Below, piece after piece: positions 6,188-11,320 of a stretch of DNA of 11,320 nt (the stretch's first letter is position 1; each line of letters opens with the position of its first letter). Under the pieces are notes generated by a model. The model worked only from the letters and a program-made list of their open reading frames with translations. It did not search any database and was not told the origin of the DNA. Position numbers and translations under genes: made by a program. Source of the stretch: JANNSW01 sp031431235 (GTDB taxonomy: Bacteria > Pseudomonadota > Alphaproteobacteria > Rhizobiales > Hyphomicrobiaceae); NCBI GenBank assembly GCA_031431235.1, contig JANPDA010000385.1:1-11320 (forward strand), in the 5' to 3' direction.

Positions 6188-7201
6188 ATGGTGCAGTGGC
6201 GTGGCCGTCGCGAAAGCGAGAACGTCGAGGATCGGCGCAGCGAGGAAGGCCAGGGCAGCGGCGGCGGCTTTCCTTTTCCCTTTCCCGGCTCGCGGGGCGG
6301 ACGCGGGATCCCGGGCGGCGGCAAGGGCGGCATCGGCATTTTCGGCATACTGATCGCACTCGGGTTGATGCTGCTGTTCGGCATCGACCCGCGCGTGATC
6401 CTGGGTGGGGGAGGTGACTCGCCGTTCCCGCTGCCCCGCGTCGATAATCAGGGCCAGCAATTGCCACGCATCGACGTGCCCGATCTGCCCTGGCAGAAAG
6501 AACAGCCTTCGGCCGAGACGACGAGCATTCCCGGCGGCTCGATCAAGGCAACTGACGATGGTGCCGCTTTCGTGAAGGTGATGCTCGCAGATACCGAGGA
6601 CGTCTGGTCGAAGATGTTCGAGGCCGTTGGGCGTCGGTATACCAATCCAACCATGGTTCTATTTACGGGCGAGACCGAGACCGCCTGCGGTCCTGGCATG
6701 GCAATGATGGGGCCGTTCTATTGCCCGCTCGACCAGAAGGTCTACATCGACCTCGCCTTCTATGACGAGCTTGCCCAGCGCTTCGGCGCGCCCGGCGACT
6801 TCGCCCAGGCCTATGTCATCGCCCATGAGGTCGGCCACCACGTCCAGTTGCTGCTCGGCATCGCCGAGAAGGTGATGGCCTACAAGAGCCGCGTCGGCGA
6901 AGGCTCGCCTGAGGGCAACGCCGCGCAGGTGCGCATGGAGCTGCAGGCCGACTGCTATGCGGGTGTCTGGGCGGCGCGCACCAACGAGGCGAGGCGATTC
7001 CTCGAGAACGGCGATGTCGAGGAGGGGCTGCGGGCAGCAACCGCGATCGGCGACGATATGATCCAGAAGAAGACGCAAGGCCGCGTCGTGCCCGACGCCT
7101 TCACCCACGGCTCATCGGCACAGCGGGTCAAATGGTTCCGGGCAGGCCTGGAGACCGGCGACCCCAAACAGTGCGACACCTTCAGCGTGGAGGATCTGTG
7201 A
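6188..7201 (+). CDS. YpfJ-type neutral zinc metallopeptidase, membrane-anchored
   Basis: A 337-residue protein of the Zn_peptidase (YpfJ) family. The N-terminus is charged and then Gly/Pro-rich (residues about 20-48), followed by one membrane segment near 48-65 (GIGIFGILIALGLMLLF). The rest should lie outside the cytoplasmic membrane. The zinc-binding HEVGH is at 213-217 with E214 as catalytic base. ELQAD (251-255), downstream, supplies the probable third ligand, as in gluzincins. Other conserved blocks are TACGPGMAMMGPFYCPLDQKVYIDLAFY and AFTHGSSAQRVKWF. The physiological substrate of the family is not established. Start chosen from GAGGAA at 6175-6180; the frame is open further upstream but without homology. 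It stands 146 bases after the decarboxylase gene, on the same strand. Confidence 0.9.
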   Translation: MVQWRGRRESENVEDRRSEEGQGSGGGFPFPFPGSRGGRGIPGGGKGGIGIFGILIALGLMLLFGIDPRVILGGGGDSPFPLPRVDNQGQQLPRIDVPDLPWQKEQPSAETTSIPGGSIKATDDGAAFVKVMLADTEDVWSKMFEAVGRRYTNPTMVLFTGETETACGPGMAMMGPFYCPLDQKVYIDLAFYDELAQRFGAPGDFAQAYVIAHEVGHHVQLLLGIAEKVMAYKSRVGEGSPEGNAAQVRMELQADCYAGVWAARTNEARRFLENGDVEEGLRAATAIGDDMIQKKTQGRVVPDAFTHGSSAQRVKWFRAGLETGDPKQCDTFSVEDL

Positions 7202-7216
7202 GGCCGTTGGTTGCCC

Positions 7217-7264
7217 CAGCCGGATCCGGCTGTCGTCCTGGGATCGGCAGTCGAGACCGATCCC
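7217..7264 (+). terminator. Two tandem hairpins after the peptidase gene
   Basis: CAGCCGGATCCGGCTG (7217-7232) is a perfect 16-base palindrome. It is followed by GGGATCGG (7240-7247) and CCGATCCC (7257-7264), a perfect 8-base stem with a 9-base loop. They start 16 bases after the peptidase stop. No T-tract follows either, so they may be Rho-assisted or 3'-end-protecting structures rather than a classical intrinsic terminator. Confidence 0.4.
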
Positions 7265-7345
7265 GCAGCAGTTGATCTCGATCAGGGTGCGGTGCCAGCT
7301 GCTCGGCTATGGATACGCGACACCATCGTCGCAAAGGAGATGAGC

Positions 7346-7546
7346 ATGGCTACCAATGTCGGCACCATCGACCGTGCCCTGCGCGTCCTGCTCGGGCTCG
7401 CGCTGATCGCTATGGCGCTGGGTTTGTTCGGCGCGCAATCGCAAACCACCCTGGGCTGGATCGGAGTGATCCCGCTGGCGACGGGGATTTTCGGCACCTG
7501 CCCCGTCTATTCGATGCTCGGCCTCGACACCTGCAAGCGGGTGTGA
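7346..7546 (+). CDS. DUF2892 (YgaP-type) small inner-membrane protein
   Basis: A 66-residue protein matching the DUF2892 pattern: start MATNVGTIDRALRVLLGLAL, a first membrane segment near residues 11-29, a second near 36-50, and the conserved end GTCPVYSMLGLDTC with Cys at 52 and 63. The family occurs alone or joined to rhodanese domains (as in YgaP) and its role is not established. The paired cysteines suggest a link to sulfur or redox chemistry, which is inference. AAGGAG at 7334-7339 is well spaced for the ATG at 7346 and too close for the ATG at 7340, so 7346 is preferred. It ends 10 bases from the stop of a convergent MarR-type gene. Confidence 0.88.
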   Translation: MATNVGTIDRALRVLLGLALIAMALGLFGAQSQTTLGWIGVIPLATGIFGTCPVYSMLGLDTCKRV

Positions 7547-7556
7547 GACGTCCCGC

Positions 7557-8033
7557 TCAGGCTGCGATCAACTTCTCCGCCGACAGCAGCAACCGGTCGA
7601 AGGTCCCCGAGCTTTCATTGCCGAGCGCCGTCTCGACGCGCTCCTGTGTATTGCGCCACACCGGGAACGCTGAACGGATCGCTTCCTCGCCCAACAACGA
7701 CAGATGAAGGCCGCGGCCGCGCCGACCGGCGGGCGGATCCATCTTGATATGCCGCAGTGAGACGAGGCGTTTCAGGTTGCGTGACAGTGTCGATTTCTCG
7801 ATATCGAGGTCGAATCCAATTTCGGCCGCCGTGATTCCGTCCTGTTGCGCAACCGCCGTCAGCAGCGTGAACTGGCTGGCCGTCAACCCGAGCGGGCGCA
7901 TCGCATCGTCATAGATGCGGGTGATGATGCGGCTCATGCGGCGGGCCCGCAAGGCCACGCAGCAGGCAGAGGACTCCTCGGCGATCTTGGCGGCCGTCGC
8001 ACCGTCGTTCGTGACAAGTGAAAGTCGTCCCAT
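7557..8033 (-). CDS. MarR-family transcriptional regulator
   Basis: A 158-residue DNA-binding regulator of the size usual for MarR proteins, which bind as dimers. The order is dimerisation helix (ALRARRMSRIITRIYDDAMRPLGL, 27-50), winged helix-turn-helix (TASQFTLLTAVAQQDGITAAEIGFDLDIEKSTLSRNLKRL, 51-90), wing (DPPAGRRGRGLHLSLLGEEA, 99-118) and a C-terminal dimerisation helix. Two adjacent cysteines (C24-C25) precede the first helix, in a place where several related regulators carry redox- or electrophile-sensing Cys; sensing here is inference. The ATG at 8033 has only a weak GGGGAT-like site. It lies 109 bases downstream of ispDF on the same strand, and convergent with the DUF2892 gene. Target genes are unknown. 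Confidence 0.88.
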   Translation of the reverse strand: MGRLSLVTNDGATAAKIAEESSACCVALRARRMSRIITRIYDDAMRPLGLTASQFTLLTAVAQQDGITAAEIGFDLDIEKSTLSRNLKRLVSLRHIKMDPPAGRRGRGLHLSLLGEEAIRSAFPVWRNTQERVETALGNESSGTFDRLLLSAEKLIAA

Positions 8034-8142
8034 GGCGGATCCCCGTTAGCAGCCAGTGCGCCAACGGATGCATCGATTCGGGGGGACTGCGAAAGGCGCA
8101 ATGTTGCCCTCTCCCAGCCGGACGCTGCATCGTCTGCGAAGG

Positions 8143-9348
8143 CTATGGCCACACCGGCAAGCGCACAGTCGCCATTGCGAGCACGGCAATGCCCTCCTCG
8201 CGGCCGGTGAAACCCAGCCGCTCCGTGGTCGTTGCTTTGACGGCGGCGCGGCCGAGCGCAATGCCGGCGATGGCGGCGAGGCGCGCGCGCATTTCCTCCC
8301 GATGCGGTCCGATCCGCGGCCGCTCGCACAGGATCGTCACGTCGATGTTGGCGATCTCCCCGCCCCGCAGACGGACACGGGCTGCCGCATCGGCGAGGAA
8401 CCGATCCGACGAAGCGCCGCGCCAGGCCGGGTCGGAGGGCGGGAAGTGGGCGCCGATGTCGCCGTCGCCGATCGCGCCCAGGAGCGCGTCGGTTGCCGCG
8501 TGCAGCGCCGCGTCGGCGTCGGAATGGCCTTCGAGGCCCCTGTCGTGGGGAATGCGCAATCCGCACAACATCACGTGATCGCCTTCTTTGAAGCGATGGA
8601 CGTCGAAGCCCTGGCCGGTGCGGATATCGCCATGGGCCAGCAGCCGGCTCGCCAATAGTCGCTCCTCGGCCATTGAGAGATCCTCTGCCGTCGTTATCTT
8701 CGAGTTGCGCGCGCTGCCCGGGACCAGCACCACATCGAGGCCGCGCCACTCGGCGATGGAGGCGTCGTCGGTGAAGCCGTCCCGCGCGGCGGCCGCTTCG
8801 TGGGCGGCAAGAATGGCGTCGAACCAGAAGCCTTGCGGTGTCTGGGCGCCATGCAGGTTTTCACGCGAGACCGTCGCCTCGATCCGCCCGGTCACGCCGG
8901 CGCGCTTGAGGGTGTCGGCAATGGCGAGTGCGGGGATCGCGCCAGCATGATGATCGAGCGCGGCGATGACCGCCGAGATGGTCGCTGCGTCGGCGAACGG
9001 GCGCGCGGCGTCGTGGATCAACACCTGCATCGGGGCCAGGCATTGCAGCGCCCTCAGGCCGGCGAGGACGGATGCCTGCCGGGTCGCGCCGCCGATCGCC
9101 GGCTCCCGCAGTCGATCCGCAAAGGGTGCTACGGTTGTCCGATAGGCGTCGTCGTCGCCGGCATGAATGACGACCTGTATGGGACCGATGTCAGCGCGGT
9201 CTGCAAAGGTCGAGATGCAGCGGGCGAGCACGGGCCTGCCCGCGAGCACGCGGTATTGCTTGGCCGCTCCCTCCCCGGCGCGACTGCCGCGGCCGGCAGC
9301 GACGATCAGCACGGCCCGCTGGCGCGGCTCGGCGGGAGTTGCCGGCAT
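8143..9348 (-). CDS. ispDF: Bifunctional IspD/IspF enzyme of the MEP isoprenoid pathway
   Basis: One 401-residue polypeptide catalyses two non-consecutive steps of isoprenoid precursor synthesis: CTP-dependent formation of CDP-methylerythritol (IspD) and cyclisation to methylerythritol cyclodiphosphate (IspF). IspD covers about 11-235: VAAGRGSRAG (16-25), K30, IHDAARPF (111-118), HGAQTPQGF (166-174) and K217 in NSKITT. IspF covers about 242-398: GFDVHRF with D249/H251, GHSDADAALHA, IGAHFPPSD, and KATTTERLGFTGREEGI. All catalytic and metal residues expected are present. The fusion is common in alphaproteobacteria. The ATG at 9348 is preferred because AAGG lies six bases upstream and homology starts there. 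A TTG at 9411 would add 21 unconserved residues. It is divergent from dusB. Confidence 0.94.
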   Translation of the reverse strand: MPATPAEPRQRAVLIVAAGRGSRAGEGAAKQYRVLAGRPVLARCISTFADRADIGPIQVVIHAGDDDAYRTTVAPFADRLREPAIGGATRQASVLAGLRALQCLAPMQVLIHDAARPFADAATISAVIAALDHHAGAIPALAIADTLKRAGVTGRIEATVSRENLHGAQTPQGFWFDAILAAHEAAAARDGFTDDASIAEWRGLDVVLVPGSARNSKITTAEDLSMAEERLLASRLLAHGDIRTGQGFDVHRFKEGDHVMLCGLRIPHDRGLEGHSDADAALHAATDALLGAIGDGDIGAHFPPSDPAWRGASSDRFLADAAARVRLRGGEIANIDVTILCERPRIGPHREEMRARLAAIAGIALGRAAVKATTTERLGFTGREEGIAVLAMATVRLPVWP

Positions 9349-9472
9349 GGTCGACCTTGGCTCCGCTGGGGTTGCTCCGGCGTCCTTACGGTCACTGGGG
9401 GTTCGGTTCAACAGTTTTCGCGAGCGCCGCTGGTTGCCTAATTATCGTGCAGTTGCTATCAGCGCCTAAGAA

Positions 9473-10513
9473 ATGAGCAACGATCCGCGCCACCACCCCA
9501 TGCTGGTTGCAGCCCCAGCGACTGCGATCACGATCGGCCCGGTCACGGTCGAGGGCCGAGCCGTGCTCGCACCCATGTCGGGCGTCAGCGACTTGCCGTT
9601 CCGCCGGCTCGCCTGGCGCTACGGGGCCGGCATGGTCGTCTCCGAGATGATCGCGAGCGAAGCCCTCGTCAACGAGCGAGCCGATATGGCCCGCAAGGCG
9701 CGCCGCCCCGATCACCGGCCGTTTGTCATCCAGCTTGCCGGCCGCGAGGAAAAGTGGATGGCGGAAGGCGCCAAGGTCGCCGAAGGTCTCGGCGCCGATG
9801 TGGTCGATATCAACATGGGCTGCCCAGCCAAGGTCGTGACCGGAGCGCTGTCGGGCTCCGCGCTGATGCGCGACCTCGATCACGCCCTCCGCCTGATCGA
9901 GGCAACCGTCACCGCGGTAAAAATTCCGGTCACGCTCAAAATGCGGCTCGGCTGGGACGAGCGATCGATCAACGCCCCCGACCTTGCCGTTCGCGCCGAG
10001 GCGGCCGGCATCAGGATGCTCACCGTCCACGGCCGCACCCGCAGCCAGTTCTTCAAAGGACGCGCCGACTGGAGCCGCGTCGCGCTCGTCAAGCAGGCGG
10101 TCGCGATTCCGGTGCTCGTCAATGGCGACATCGGGACGATCGAGGAGGCGCGCGCAGCGATCGCGGCTTCGGGTGCCGACGGGGTGATGGTGGGGCGCGG
10201 CGCCTATGGTGCGCCTTGGCTGCCGGGTCGCATCGCGCGCTGGCTGGCGAGCGGGAGCGACCCCGGCGCACCCTTGCCCGCAGAGCGCCTCGCGCTCATC
10301 GCCGAGCACTATGACGCCATCCTCGACCACTATGGCGCGCATCTGGGCGTGCTGAACGCGCGCAAGCACCTCGTCTGGTATCTGGAGTCACTGCTGCCCG
10401 AAGGTATCGAGCGGCGGGATTGGCGCCGGCGACTGTGTGGGAGCGAGGATCCGGCCAAAGTGCGCGAGGGTATCGACGCACTCGGCGAGCTCGTGCTCGA
10501 GCGTGCCCGATGA
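9473..10513 (+). CDS. dusB: tRNA-dihydrouridine synthase DusB (NifR3)
   Basis: An FMN- and NADPH-dependent enzyme that reduces specific uridines in tRNA to dihydrouridine. The 346-residue protein is a TIM barrel (about 20-250) followed by a helical tRNA-binding domain. Visible motifs are LAPMSGVSD (32-40), IQLAG (86-90), DINMGCPAKVV with catalytic C117, LKMRLGW with K156, TVHGRTR with H186, NGDI (217-220) and GRGAYGAPW for FMN phosphate binding. The ATG at 9473 has a weak AAGAA; M10 at 9500 is an alternative without a better site. The upstream TAATTA at 9439-9444 with TTTTCG 18 bases earlier is a possible promoter. The stop overlaps the ntrB start by 4 bases. In alphaproteobacteria the gene was named nifR3 because it heads the ntrBC operon. 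Confidence 0.94.
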   Translation: MSNDPRHHPMLVAAPATAITIGPVTVEGRAVLAPMSGVSDLPFRRLAWRYGAGMVVSEMIASEALVNERADMARKARRPDHRPFVIQLAGREEKWMAEGAKVAEGLGADVVDINMGCPAKVVTGALSGSALMRDLDHALRLIEATVTAVKIPVTLKMRLGWDERSINAPDLAVRAEAAGIRMLTVHGRTRSQFFKGRADWSRVALVKQAVAIPVLVNGDIGTIEEARAAIAASGADGVMVGRGAYGAPWLPGRIARWLASGSDPGAPLPAERLALIAEHYDAILDHYGAHLGVLNARKHLVWYLESLLPEGIERRDWRRRLCGSEDPAKVREGIDALGELVLERAR

Positions 10514-11320
10514 AGCCCCGCGGCCCGCTCCCGCGCGAGCTTGCCCCGCTCGCGAGCCCCCACGCGATTTTGCAGGCCTTGCCGCAAGCCGTGCTCACGT
10601 TGCGCGGCGATCTTTCGATCGACTGGGTCAATGCGGCGGCGGAAGCGTTGCTGCAGAGCAGTGCGCTGTTGCTGGCGGGTAAGTCGCTCGGCGATCTCCT
10701 GGGTCCGGCCCATCCGCTGGTCGAGCTTGCCGAGGCGGTGTCCCGCTCCCAGGTTTCAGCAAGCAAATACGAGGTCGAGCTGGTGCTGGCGCGCAGCTCG
10801 GATGTGCGGCGCGTCGATGCCGTCGCGACCCCGCTCGAGGGCGAGGCGGCCCTGGTGTTGCTGACCCTCGTGGAGCGTTCGAGCGCGGATCTGCTGGAGC
10901 GCCAGCTCGCGCATCGAACGGCGGCACGATCGGTCGGCGGCATGGCGGCGGTGCTCGCCCACGAGATCAAGAACCCTTTATCGGGCATCCGCGGTGCCGC
11001 GCAATTGCTTGAAGCGGGCGCCGACGAGGACGGCCTCGAGCTCACCCGGTTGATCTGCAGCGAGACCGACCGCATCGCCGGCCTGATCGACCGGATGGAG
11101 GTGTTCGGCAGCCGGCCCGCCTCCCGGCCGCAACCGGTCAACATCCACGCCGTGCTCGACCACGTGCGCCGGCTCGCGGCAAGCGGCTTTGCGAGCCATA
11201 TCCGCTTCATCGAGGACTACGACCCTTCGCTACCGCCGGTGCCCGGTGACCGCGACCGGCTGGTGCAGGCGGTGCTGAACCTCGTCAAGAACGCTGCCGA
11301 TGCCATCGGCGAGCGCCGGC
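10510..11320 (+). CDS. ntrB: Nitrogen-regulation sensor kinase NtrB, C-terminus cut by window edge
   Basis: A histidine kinase that phosphorylates or dephosphorylates NtrC according to PII status. The first 270 residues are in view. Residues about 17-125 are a PAS-like sensor domain (HAILQALPQAVLTLRGD, then VNAAAEALL). The phosphorylated histidine is H151 in LAHEIKNPLSGIRGAAQLLE, and the N box begins LNLVKNAADAI with N261. The rest of the ATP-binding domain lies beyond the edge. No membrane segment is visible, which fits cytoplasmic NtrB and argues against NtrY. The ATG start overlaps the dusB stop (ATGA), indicating translational coupling. The operon in this class normally continues with ntrC, so ntrC is expected just outside the window. 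Confidence 0.93.
   Translation, partial: MKPRGPLPRELAPLASPHAILQALPQAVLTLRGDLSIDWVNAAAEALLQSSALLLAGKSLGDLLGPAHPLVELAEAVSRSQVSASKYEVELVLARSSDVRRVDAVATPLEGEAALVLLTLVERSSADLLERQLAHRTAARSVGGMAAVLAHEIKNPLSGIRGAAQLLEAGADEDGLELTRLICSETDRIAGLIDRMEVFGSRPASRPQPVNIHAVLDHVRRLAASGFASHIRFIEDYDPSLPPVPGDRDRLVQAVLNLVKNAADAIGERR

Noticed and set aside
9349..9411. Longer IspDF starting at TTG 9411
   Set aside because: The 21 extra residues are low-complexity (repeated TPAEPR) and the ATG at 9348 has a better-placed AAGG.

Overview
The window is GC-rich DNA from a free-living proteobacterium. The genes point to an alphaproteobacterium, probably Hyphomicrobiales or a close order. Four things suggest this: a fused IspD-IspF enzyme, the order ispDF / dusB(nifR3) / ntrB that is characteristic of the class, a LuxI of the BjaI/RpaI type, and a CoxI-like XdhC followed by a molybdopterin-binding/cytidylyltransferase fusion. 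The genus cannot be named from the sequence alone.

Layout. At the left edge (1-94, minus) is the 5' end of a gene for an exported protein, divergent from a molybdenum-cofactor pair. That pair is xdhC-like (148-843), overlapping by 4 bases a fused molybdopterin-binding/MocA-like NTP transferase (840-2495). Next is a quorum-sensing module: luxR (2714-3442), a 431-base intergenic region, and luxI (3874-4551). Downstream on the same strand follow malonyl-CoA decarboxylase (4683-6041), a YpfJ-type zinc metallopeptidase (6188-7201) and a 66-residue DUF2892 membrane protein (7346-7546). A MarR-type regulator (7557-8033) and ispDF (8143-9348) lie on the minus strand. Divergent from ispDF is dusB (9473-10513), which overlaps ntrB by 4 bases; ntrB runs off the right edge.

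The most informative non-coding part is the luxR-luxI gap. It begins with a 126-base, comparatively AT-rich, miniature inverted-repeat element with near-perfect ends (22 of 24 bases) flanked by TA, as in IS630/Tc1-mariner-type MITEs. It sits exactly on the luxR stop codon, and the target CTAG restores a TAG stop on the luxR side. Further on, 68 bases before the luxI start, is a 20-base imperfect palindrome that looks like a lux box. This suggests that LuxR with its acyl-homoserine lactone acts directly on luxI, and that a mobile element has been inserted between regulator and synthase.

How the genes work together. The first pair should mature a molybdenum hydroxylase encoded elsewhere. LuxR/LuxI form a complete quorum-sensing circuit. 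BjaI/RpaI-type synthases are known to use acyl-CoA rather than acyl-ACP, so the neighbouring malonyl-CoA decarboxylase is a possible but unproven metabolic partner. IspDF supplies isoprenoid precursors. DusB-NtrB belong to the tRNA-modification/nitrogen-control operon that normally continues with ntrC. I see no RNA genes, CRISPR arrays or prophage genes. Apart from the MITE-like insertion the window looks like ordinary chromosome.
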